Assembly (NCBI GenBank): GCA_029556045.1
Contig: JAKQGS010000279.1
Location: forward strand, 1 to 11,054
Direction of reading: 5' to 3'
Length of the DNA stretch: 11,054 nt
Origin: Pseudomonadota bacterium
Lineage (GTDB): Bacteria; Bdellovibrionota; Oligoflexia; Oligoflexales; Oligoflexaceae
Under the pieces are notes generated by a model that ran no database searches, was not told the DNA's origin, and was given only the letters and a program-made list of their open reading frames with translations. Below, in pieces: positions 5,649 through 11,054 of this stretch. A program made the position numbers and the translations under genes. Positions within the stretch are counted from its first letter, which is position 1. The number at the start of each line of letters is the position of its first letter.

Positions 5649-6668
5649 GTGAATAAATATATAATATTATTTGGTATTCTGGCCTGCACAAACGGGGGCT
5701 GCTCCTCACCCCTGGCGAATTCAAAGACTCAAGCCCTAACCCAACCAGTTTCCAGGGGAAACCTTGAGGAAATCACCTGCTCCCCTGCCGAAGGCGAATA
5801 CCAAATCTTTGGCCTGATTCAAGAGTCCAGCATGAAAGAGCCAACAGGCCTGCCATTTAAAAACAACTTTGAACTCAATGGACAGCAGGAGGATGCAGAA
5901 GCCTGGATCCGCTTTGATACCTGCCTGAACATGGCGGATGAAACAGCGACCCTGAAACGGGTGGTGCGTCGCGCTCCCTCCGCGGGTGCATGGTCGATCT
6001 TACGGTATTACAACTTTGTCCCAGCTGAAAATGTGGCTGACCGCGGTCTGTATCTGGCGCTCTTCGGTGATATCTCGCAACTGAAAATGACCTTTATCAA
6101 TCAAACATATCCGGATCAGGGATTATTGCTTATGGGGCACACCGACGGGCAAGGCCAGGCGGTGGTTACTTTTTCACCCTTTGAAATCGCTGTCGGGGAT
6201 CCCCTTTTGGTGGCACAAACCGCCATCAATGGCCAGATATTTGATGGTCAGGTCTCATTTGGTGCGCTCCTGGCGGGAGATCCCGGCATTCGCAAACGGC
6301 ATTTAAACCGCAAGAGAATCAGCGTCGGACATGTGACCATGGAACTGGTCTATGAATATGCGGGAACACCAGGACGTTATGTGACCTATTGGTTCCAGTC
6401 GGTTAAAATCGTGGACAACAATCCTGCGCTCCCCCAACCAATCGTGCTGGAGGCCAAGGGCGACAAAGAAATCGAAACTCACGCCAAAACGCTGTTTTCC
6501 CATCATGGCCTGAATGATTCATTTACTTTCGTGTTTCCGGAAGCCACCTTTGGGATCCGCAACAACCAGGGTACGTTTATGACGGTTGACTATGCCGATC
6601 CGTCACTGGACGAGATCAAGCTTCCGGCCCCCTGCGGGTGGGTGCATCTCTGTGGCGATGATTTTTGA
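5649..6668 (+). CDS. Predicted secreted lipoprotein of unknown function
   Basis: I do not recognise this 339-residue protein. It starts with GTG. Residues 1-13 (M-N-K-Y-I-I-L-F-G-I-L-A-C) form a short signal sequence; I-L-A-C with C13 resembles a lipobox, and C18 is an alternative, so lipid anchoring in the envelope is likely but not certain. The rest is a soluble domain rich in beta-prone stretches, with no membrane segment. Cysteines at 44, 92, 332 and 337 could form disulfides after export. A basic patch K-R-H-L-N-R-K-R lies near 216-223. It has its own AT-rich promoter region and a hairpin after it, so it is monocistronic. No catalytic motif stands out, and I would not guess an activity. 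Confidence 0.75.
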   Translation: MNKYIILFGILACTNGGCSSPLANSKTQALTQPVSRGNLEEITCSPAEGEYQIFGLIQESSMKEPTGLPFKNNFELNGQQEDAEAWIRFDTCLNMADETATLKRVVRRAPSAGAWSILRYYNFVPAENVADRGLYLALFGDISQLKMTFINQTYPDQGLLLMGHTDGQGQAVVTFSPFEIAVGDPLLVAQTAINGQIFDGQVSFGALLAGDPGIRKRHLNRKRISVGHVTMELVYEYAGTPGRYVTYWFQSVKIVDNNPALPQPIVLEAKGDKEIETHAKTLFSHHGLNDSFTFVFPEATFGIRNNQGTFMTVDYADPSLDEIKLPAPCGWVHLCGDDF

Positions 6669-6672
6669 AACC

Positions 6673-6707
6673 AGAGGGTCATAGACTTTCTTGTTGGTAG
6701 AGGGTCA
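6673..6707. repeat. Direct repeat of AGAGGGTCA
   Basis: The 9-mer AGAGGGTCA occurs at 6673-6681 and again at 6699-6707, start-to-start 26 bp, directly after the lipoprotein stop and before the hairpin. The spacing is not an exact multiple of one helical turn. It may be chance, a protein site, or a trace of a past duplication. Confidence 0.4.
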
Positions 6708-6708
6708 A

Positions 6709-6734
6709 ATGCTAAGCCTCCGACGGCTTAGCAT
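6709..6734. terminator. Perfect 10-bp hairpin between convergent genes, probable two-way terminator
   Basis: ATGCTAAGCC (6709-6718) and GGCTTAGCAT (6725-6734) pair perfectly around a 6-nt loop. On the minus strand the stem is followed by TTTG. On the plus strand the tail is CCCCTT, so T-runs are poor on both sides. Its place between the 3' ends of the lipoprotein gene and higA fits a shared terminator. Confidence 0.6.
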
Positions 6735-6806
6735 CCCCTTACGATGCGATTCCTGACACTGGGGGAAAAGCCTGGCTCCGTCGATAAGCGATAACCCGCA
6801 ATAATT

Positions 6807-7121
6807 CTACGCAGCTCCGACTTTCTCCTCGGCTTCCCAGATATCAAAGCTTGCTTGTAGATTCATCCACATTCTTGGTGAAGTTTTAAGAACCCTGCCA
6901 ATCAATACGGCAAACTCTGCGCTCATCGCTCTTTTGCCATTGATCAACTCATTAAGTTTTGTCTGCATTGTGCTTTTCTTAATCTTCTTAGGGCTGGCAG
7001 AAACCAAGGCATCTGCAAACTCAGATTGTGTATAACCAAGTTCATCGAGCCACATGCGCTTCAAAATAGCGCCCGGATGGGAAGGTCTGCGCTCAGGCCT
7101 GTTCTTCTTATAATTTGCCAT
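6807..7121 (-). CDS. higA: HigA-type antitoxin (XRE helix-turn-helix) with an insertion
   Basis: Antitoxin and DNA-binding repressor of 104 residues, second gene of a higB-higA operon. The family pattern is clear: S-H-P-G-A-I-L-K-R (14-22), the helix-turn-helix beginning G-Y-T-Q-S-E-F-A (29-36), N-G-K-R (58-61), and the C-terminal S-P-R-M-W-M-N-L-Q (80-88). Compared with ordinary HigA/VapI proteins about ten extra, lysine-rich residues (around V-S-A-S-P-K-K-I-K-K) sit between the two DNA-binding helices. The start at ATG 7121 is set by a strong GGAGG 7 nt upstream; an in-frame start at 7166 lies inside higB. The 14-nt gap after the higB stop supports coupled expression. Confidence 0.88.
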   Translation of the reverse strand: MANYKKNRPERRPSHPGAILKRMWLDELGYTQSEFADALVSASPKKIKKSTMQTKLNELINGKRAMSAEFAVLIGRVLKTSPRMWMNLQASFDIWEAEEKVGAA

Positions 7122-7128
7122 AATAACA

Positions 7129-7133
7129 CCTCC
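7129..7133 (-). promoter_or_regulatory. Strong ribosome binding site of higA
   Basis: GGAGG on the minus strand, 7 nt before ATG 7121, placed in the gap between higB and higA. It is much stronger than anything before higB, which would favour making more antitoxin than toxin. Confidence 0.75.
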
Positions 7134-7135
7134 GG

Positions 7136-7453
7136 TCAGTGGTAATTTTCCACTTTCACTTCGCAAAATTCATTTGCCACATACTTAAAGGTTATCCTCC
7201 AACCCTCAGTTTTATGAATATCAATGGCATATTCATCTTTGCGATGACCTTTTAACTTATGCAAACGAAGGCTTGGCGGAAATCCCTCAACTTTGAGGTC
7301 TTCCATATTATCTACGGCATCCATAATGTCGAGTAAATCAACCGCCCTCTGCCAATACTGTTTAGGAACCGATTTTGCACGCCCTTTGTGAAAGAGGTCA
7401 GCCGCGGCCTTGTTCCCAAAATTCCTAATCACAACAGCCCCAGATATTCGCAT
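7136..7453 (-). CDS. higB: HigB-type toxin (RelE/ParE superfamily mRNA interferase)
   Basis: Toxin half of the pair, an expected ribosome-dependent mRNA endonuclease. From ATG 7453 it has 105 residues. Family-typical elements are V-V-I-R-N-F-G-N-K near the start, L-H-K-L-K-G-H-R-K-D-E-Y in the middle, G-W-R-I-T-F-K-Y near the end, and the terminal E-N-Y-H. Toxin-first order is usual for higBA. The true start is uncertain: ATG 7453 has no ribosome binding site and lies almost on the predicted transcription start, while GTG 7432 gives 98 residues and aligns better with the usual beginning of the family. An open frame reaching up to 7645 runs into olsB and is not part of the gene. The protein looks intact. 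Confidence 0.87.
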   Translation of the reverse strand: MRISGAVVIRNFGNKAAADLFHKGRAKSVPKQYWQRAVDLLDIMDAVDNMEDLKVEGFPPSLRLHKLKGHRKDEYAIDIHKTEGWRITFKYVANEFCEVKVENYH

Positions 7454-7459
7454 CGAGTA

Positions 7460-7489
7460 TACTATATTACGGTATAACAGTAATTTCAA
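7460..7489 (-). promoter_or_regulatory. higBA promoter with overlapping inverted-repeat operator
   Basis: On the minus strand TTGAAA (7489-7484, 5 of 6) and TATAGT (7466-7461, 5 of 6) are separated by exactly 17 nt. An imperfect inverted repeat, TACTATATTA / TATAACAGTA (7460-7469 and 7473-7482, 7 of 10 positions symmetric, 3-nt centre), covers the -10 box and the spacer. HigA-type antitoxins repress their own promoters, so this repeat is the likely operator. Transcription should start near 7454. Confidence 0.65.
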
Positions 7490-7544
7490 CAAAAAATGAG
7501 ATTCAATCAGGGAATATCCGATGTATAAAAACGCGGGGTATAAG

Positions 7545-7588
7545 CCCACCCGGTGTTTGGGTGGGGTTCTCTCGCCCAGGAGGTGGGC
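7545..7588 (-). terminator. Tandem hairpins after olsB, possible terminator
   Basis: CCCACCC (7545-7551) pairs with GGGTGGG (7559-7565), and GCCCA (7574-7578) pairs with TGGGC (7584-7588), just beyond the olsB stop. No clear T-run follows on the minus strand, so intrinsic termination is only possible. They separate olsB from the higBA promoter. Confidence 0.4.
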
Positions 7589-7589
7589 G

Positions 7590-8423
7590 TCAGGCGACGT
7601 AACGGGAGCGATACCGCTCGGCAATATTCTGGGTATCCAACACAATCAGATAATCGATGCAGCGAAACTTGCGGTCCAGTGCCGCCGGGGAGCAGATTCT
7701 GGCACCCGCGCTCAAGTAACTGCGTAGGAGAGCAGGGATGGCAGCAGCTTGTGCCTCCGTTGCGTTTGTAGACTCCTCGCCCGTGGATGCCGCTTTGAAC
7801 TGGTATTCCGGGCGCACGCCAAACGACAGAGAATCGTGTACCTGGCCGTTTTTAACAAAGGATTGATAAACAGCGTCGCTTTGAACCGGGCAGGTGGTCT
7901 GGATGCTGGCACAGCCAAACAGGTACCCTGCGCCGATCTTCTGCATGTACTGGGAAATCCCCTTCCACAGCAGGCTGATCACCGCACCGGTGCGATAGTT
8001 CTTGTGAATGCAGGCCCGGCTGAGTTCGATCTTGACGTCAGGGGTGGCGACAAAATCTTCAATATGAAATTCACTGGCAGAATAAAAAATCGGGGAGTGC
8101 AGGGATGAAATGACCCGGTAGCTACCCACGATCTTATTGAGGCTGGTATCCTTGACCACCAGATAATCCGCATAACGGTCATAAGCATCCCGATCGCTGC
8201 GGAAGGTGAAGCGCCGTCCGGAAAACTCCTTTAGAAAAACCTCACGCCGCAGCTCCATCACTTCCTGCAGTTCCGTGTAGGTTTCGATCGTTTTAACTTC
8301 CAAATTTTTGTACTTGAAGGAAAGATCGACTTTGCGGGGAAAACGACGCTCCAACCCCCGTGGCATCAGACGCGGACGAAAGATTTCCCGTGACTCCTGA
8401 AACAAGCTTGTAAAGATCATCAT
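7590..8423 (-). CDS. olsB: OlsB-like ornithine N-acyltransferase
   Basis: Predicted to acylate L-ornithine with a 3-hydroxyacyl group from acyl carrier protein, giving lyso-ornithine lipid, the first step of ornithine lipid synthesis. The protein has 277 residues. The acyltransferase (GNAT-like) domain spans about 45-200 with E-L-R-R-E-V-F (57-63), I-V-G-S-Y-R (98-103), E-L-S-R-A-C-I-H (133-140), Y-R-T-G-A-V-I-S-L-L-W-K-G (143-155) and L-F-G-C-A-S (168-173). A family-typical tail follows, P-A-L-L-R-S-Y-L-S-A-G-A-R-I-C and D-x-x-x-R-C-I-D-Y-L. The start is set by AGGAGGA at 8431-8437, 7 nt before the first of two tandem ATGs; an in-frame start at 8510 lacks such a site. The gene is divergent from an OlsA-like gene, which supports the call. 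Confidence 0.88.
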   Translation of the reverse strand: MMIFTSLFQESREIFRPRLMPRGLERRFPRKVDLSFKYKNLEVKTIETYTELQEVMELRREVFLKEFSGRRFTFRSDRDAYDRYADYLVVKDTSLNKIVGSYRVISSLHSPIFYSASEFHIEDFVATPDVKIELSRACIHKNYRTGAVISLLWKGISQYMQKIGAGYLFGCASIQTTCPVQSDAVYQSFVKNGQVHDSLSFGVRPEYQFKAASTGEESTNATEAQAAAIPALLRSYLSAGARICSPAALDRKFRCIDYLIVLDTQNIAERYRSRYVA

Positions 8424-8430
8424 GGTCCAA

Positions 8431-8437
8431 TCCTCCT
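8431..8437 (-). promoter_or_regulatory. Ribosome binding site that fixes the olsB start
   Basis: AGGAGGA on the minus strand, 7 nt from ATG 8423 and 10 nt from the second ATG at 8420. It rules out the longer frame starting at 8510. Confidence 0.8.
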
Positions 8438-8546
8438 GAAGTGATGGTGCAATCGTAAGGGAGAGATCGGTTGCTAAGATGAAGACCGTGTGAAATGTCA
8501 GTGAAAACACAAGAATTCAACGAATGTTTACACATCCTTCATGGAG

Positions 8547-8612
8547 CCATAACCATAGTTTAATGAGACAGCGGCCATAAAATTCCCTAAAATCCGGCAA
8601 AGATCGTTATGG
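8547..8612 (+). repeat. Inverted repeat CCATAAC / GTTATGG in the olsA leader region
   Basis: CCATAAC (8547-8553) is perfectly complementary to GTTATGG (8606-8612), with 52 nt between. The second arm ends 3 nt before the GGGGG that precedes the olsA start. If both arms are transcribed they could fold the leader next to the ribosome binding site. The arms are short, so chance is possible. Confidence 0.3.
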
Positions 8613-8627
8613 TTCGGGGGTTCTGTC

Positions 8628-9431
8628 ATGTCTTTGCGTATGTCCCAACGGATCGATGTTTTTCTACGGCTGGCTCTCGTGCCGCAGTTAATGGTGGGTT
8701 ACAGCCTGGCGGTATTGACACTGATGATGATTCAGTCCCAGAGTCACTCCCCCCATCGCTGGATACTTCGGCTCTCGCAAGTGTTCAGTCGCATCTGCCT
8801 GCGGATCCTGCGGATCAGGGTCAGCACAAGCGACTTTGAGCGCATCACCAAGCCCCACGCCAGACCTAAACTATTGGTGGCCAATCACCTGTCCTATCTC
8901 GACGTCCTGGCCATGTATTCCATTCATCCGGCGGTTTTTGTCACGTCGGTGGAAGTACGGGATACCCCGGTATTGGGCCAGTTGTGCCGCCTGGGTGGCT
9001 GCCTTTTTGTAGAACGACGCAAGATTTGGAATTTACCTCAAGAGGTGCGTAACCTGACCACCGCCTTGGACCGGGGCTACGACGTCGTGCTGTTTCCGGA
9101 AAGCACCACCACCGATGGCTCCGCCATGATGCCCTTCAAGTCGTCGTTGGTGCAGGCGGCGGTCCAAGCGGGGGCCGAGGTGCAGCCCGTGGTGATCAAC
9201 TATCGGGATGCGCGGGGGCAACGGCTGACCCTCAGCAATCGGGACGATTATTATTGGTATGGGGATATGACGTTCACCCCCCATCTCCTACGTGTCCTGA
9301 GTGGTGGGGGGGTGCGTCTTAGATTGACGGCTTTGGAGCCTCTCTGCGCCCAAAAGCTACCGCAGCGAAAACAGCTGACCCGGCGGGCCGAGGCCGCCAT
9401 CGCGGCGGCCTTTGAGCCCGTCAGGGTTTAA
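8628..9431 (+). CDS. olsA: OlsA / PlsC-like O-acyltransferase (lyso-ornithine lipid acyltransferase)
   Basis: Acyltransferase of 267 residues in the 1-acylglycerol-3-phosphate acyltransferase superfamily. The catalytic H-x4-D motif is N-H87-LSYL-D92, the substrate-binding block is F-P-E-S-T (156-160) followed by T-T-D-G, and F-K-S-S-L-V-Q-A-A (170-178) and V-Q-P-V-V-I-N-Y (185-192) follow in the usual order. A hydrophobic stretch near 12-35 is a likely membrane anchor. By sequence alone it could be PlsC, making phosphatidic acid. The divergent olsB next door makes OlsA, which adds the second acyl chain to lyso-ornithine lipid, more likely. The ribosome binding site is poor (GGGGG 7 nt before ATG); ATG 8640 is an alternative start. 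Its stop overlaps that of the convergent receptor gene. Confidence 0.87.
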   Translation: MSLRMSQRIDVFLRLALVPQLMVGYSLAVLTLMMIQSQSHSPHRWILRLSQVFSRICLRILRIRVSTSDFERITKPHARPKLLVANHLSYLDVLAMYSIHPAVFVTSVEVRDTPVLGQLCRLGGCLFVERRKIWNLPQEVRNLTTALDRGYDVVLFPESTTTDGSAMMPFKSSLVQAAVQAGAEVQPVVINYRDARGQRLTLSNRDDYYWYGDMTFTPHLLRVLSGGGVRLRLTALEPLCAQKLPQRKQLTRRAEAAIAAAFEPVRV

Positions 9432-11054
9432 AAGGCCTGTTTGTAACCCACCATGTAGGTGCGCCCCACCAGATCATAGAGTTCCTGGCGGGTGGCGGCC
9501 GGCTTACGATTGCCCAGGTTTTGCACCCCCAGCGAGAACTGTCCGCGCCACGACGTGGCGTAGGACGCCGTCCAGTCAAGGGTGCCATAGTATCCGATAT
9601 CACCTTGCGGCTGCGGGGCAATGGTGGTGCCCGTCAGCGTAGTTTTATAAGCATCCCGGCCGTAGCCAAGGCTGGTGGTATTGCGCCAGCGTGGTTTCAT
9701 AAACCGCCCGATAGCATCCTGCTCCTGCGCGGTGGGAAAGTCCTTGTAGCGGTTTTTCACCTGCACACTGTGGGTGGTCTCGACCGTAAATTTTCCAACC
9801 GCCGTGTTCGGATCGAAGCGGATCCCCAGATCATATCCCGCGAGATTTTGCGTGGAGATATTCTGCTTGGGGGCGATCACCTGCTTATCCAGCAGATTGC
9901 CGTCTTCATCCCGTTTGATCTGAATGCCGTACTTGCTCACGTCTTCGCCGCGAGCTTCCGCTTCCGTCACCGCCCCCATATCCAGGCCAATGGCGTTTTC
10001 CAGGGTCAGGGCCCAGTAATCGGCGCTGAAACTGAGGGAAGGCAGCACCTGCACCACTGTCCCTACGTTAAAGGATTTGGAGCGTTCTTCCTCCAGGTCC
10101 TCATTACCGCTCTCAATAATGGAAATCCCCTGAGCACGGCAGGTGGCTGGATTGTCCTGTCCCGCGGCACGATCCCGCTGGCAGGCCACCGTATCGATGA
10201 AACTACGATACTGCTGGCTTTCGTTACGGTGCAGATCCTGCAGGGACGGGGCTTTAAAACCCAGGCCATAGGAGGTGCGCACCATCATGGCGCTAAACGG
10301 CACCCATTTCAGAGCGGCTTTCGGTGTGGTGGCATCCCCAAAATCGGAATAATGGGAATATCGAGCGGCCAGCTGCATTTCGAGGGTATCATGCAGTGGC
10401 ACCCCCAACTCCGCGTATGTGGATGTGCCGCTGCGGCTGCCAGCCCCGGAGGTGCCGTGGTTGGCAAACGTCTGGTTGGTGGCGGTCTGGATATCCACGG
10501 AGTCGCTGAATTCTTCGCGAATGGTTTCTGCCCCAACCGCCAGGGACACGGGACCCGATGGCAGATCAAACAGGGAGCCCGTGGCACGGACATCCGCCTG
10601 CTTCACTTCTGTCACCATCTTTTCCCACGGTTGAAACCGTGCCGCATCCAGGGACCCCCGCTCACCCGGAGCCGCCAAGGGATTAAAATCTCCCGACTCG
10701 ATCAGCTCCCGCATTTTTTCCTTCAGGGCTGAGCCGCTGACATAGATCTCGGTATTATTCATCCGGCTACGGCTGGCGGCCACCTCCCAGTCCCAATCGC
10801 CTGCCAGCGGTCCACGCAGACCACCCATCAGGTCAAAGGAGGTGGCTTCAATCACATGCTGCTCGTGTCCCAGTTCATTCAGGCGATAACGAATCCGCAA
10901 ATCTGATCCGGCCTCCACTCCTGGCATCGGGCCACCGTCGGGGCCCATGGTGTCTGCCACGGAGGAGGGGATCAGAAAAGGTGCCGTATCCGCCGGAGGA
11001 CCCCACTCCCAACGAACCCGTTTGCGGGTGGCCCCAAAGCGGGTGAAGAGCTTT
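9428..11054 (-). CDS. TonB-dependent outer-membrane receptor, C-terminal part (partial)
   Basis: The frame stays open to the window edge, so the beginning (signal peptide, TonB box and plug) lies outside; 541 C-terminal residues are visible. These form the beta-barrel of a TonB-dependent receptor, which takes up an iron chelate, vitamin, sugar or similar ligand across the outer membrane. Evidence is the motif G-N-E-D-L-E-E-E-R-S-K-S-F-N-V-G, matching the conserved N-x-x-L-x-x-E-x-S of receptor barrels. So does the C-terminal segment G-V-Q-N-L-G-N-R-K-P followed by Y-D-L-V-G-R-T-Y, and the final aromatic residue (F) needed for barrel assembly. Two cysteines in one segment (V-A-C ... A-T-C-R) probably form a disulfide in an outer loop. 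A GTG at 10960 is only an internal codon. The ligand is unknown. Confidence 0.92.
   Translation of the reverse strand, partial: KLFTRFGATRKRVRWEWGPPADTAPFLIPSSVADTMGPDGGPMPGVEAGSDLRIRYRLNELGHEQHVIEATSFDLMGGLRGPLAGDWDWEVAASRSRMNNTEIYVSGSALKEKMRELIESGDFNPLAAPGERGSLDAARFQPWEKMVTEVKQADVRATGSLFDLPSGPVSLAVGAETIREEFSDSVDIQTATNQTFANHGTSGAGSRSGTSTYAELGVPLHDTLEMQLAARYSHYSDFGDATTPKAALKWVPFSAMMVRTSYGLGFKAPSLQDLHRNESQQYRSFIDTVACQRDRAAGQDNPATCRAQGISIIESGNEDLEEERSKSFNVGTVVQVLPSLSFSADYWALTLENAIGLDMGAVTEAEARGEDVSKYGIQIKRDEDGNLLDKQVIAPKQNISTQNLAGYDLGIRFDPNTAVGKFTVETTHSVQVKNRYKDFPTAQEQDAIGRFMKPRWRNTTSLGYGRDAYKTTLTGTTIAPQPQGDIGYYGTLDWTASYATSWRGQFSLGVQNLGNRKPAATRQELYDLVGRTYMVGYKQAF

Noticed and set aside
7454..7645. 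Longer N-terminus for HigB reaching into olsB
   Set aside because: It would overlap the olsB coding region on the same strand, span the hairpins and the higBA promoter, and add residues foreign to the family.
8623..8629. CTGTCAT, a half Pho box, upstream of olsA
   Set aside because: It overlaps the olsA start codon and the second half-site is absent; the CTGACAT-like site on the minus strand near 8490-8500 also lacks a matching partner.
9012..9431. Possible frameshift or truncation at the end of olsA
   Set aside because: The frame is continuous, motif order is normal and total length fits the family; the tight stop overlap is with the neighbour, not a sign of damage.
9521..10732. 403-residue open frame on the + strand
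   Set aside because: It lies fully antisense to the receptor barrel, has no good ribosome binding site or recognisable motifs, and its composition fits a mirror of the GC-rich coding strand.
1..11054. Insertion sequences, CRISPR arrays, tRNA or rRNA genes, origins
   Set aside because: No transposase or integrase motifs, no regularly spaced repeats, and no tRNA- or rRNA-like stretches were seen on reading both strands.

Overview
The window looks like chromosomal DNA of a Gram-negative bacterium, most likely a member of the Pseudomonadota. The pointers are a TonB-dependent outer-membrane receptor, ornithine-lipid synthesis genes, an NhaA antiporter, a probable sigma-54 promoter and compact operons with good Shine-Dalgarno sites. 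Most genes are moderately GC-rich. The two toxin-antitoxin pairs and the stretch before the predicted lipoprotein gene are visibly more AT-rich. I cannot name the genus.

Layout. (1) 1-1645, + strand: the end of an exporter operon. It holds the last codons of an upstream gene (probably the ATPase) and two ABC-2 type permeases, all joined by stop/start overlaps. (2) 1663-2285, - strand: a HepT/MntA-type toxin-antitoxin pair. (3) 2497-3105, +: a conserved-looking 202-residue protein of unknown function with a cysteine-rich centre. (4) 3245-4621, +: NhaA sodium/proton antiporter, preceded by a structured leader that resembles a cation-sensing riboswitch and can hide the ribosome binding site. (5) 4764-5420, +: a Prx6-type peroxiredoxin with a near-consensus sigma-54 promoter and a strong terminator. 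(6) 5649-6668, +: an unrecognised probable lipoprotein. (7) 6807-7453, -: a HigB/HigA toxin-antitoxin pair whose promoter overlaps an inverted repeat. (8) 7590-8423 (-) and 8628-9431 (+): divergent OlsB and OlsA/PlsC-like acyltransferases, together able to make ornithine lipid. (9) 9428-11054, -: the C-terminal part of a TonB-dependent receptor, running off the window.

How it fits together. Many of the genes concern the envelope or stress: export, ion and pH homeostasis, peroxide removal, membrane lipid remodelling and outer-membrane uptake. They do not form one pathway. The only clear functional units are the ABC exporter, the two toxin-antitoxin pairs and the olsB/olsA pair. No transposase, integrase, phage gene, tRNA, rRNA or CRISPR array is visible. 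The best leads for new biology are the nhaA leader, the sigma-54 promoter on a peroxiredoxin, the 202-residue unknown protein, the unknown lipoprotein, and the unusual insertion in the HigA DNA-binding domain.
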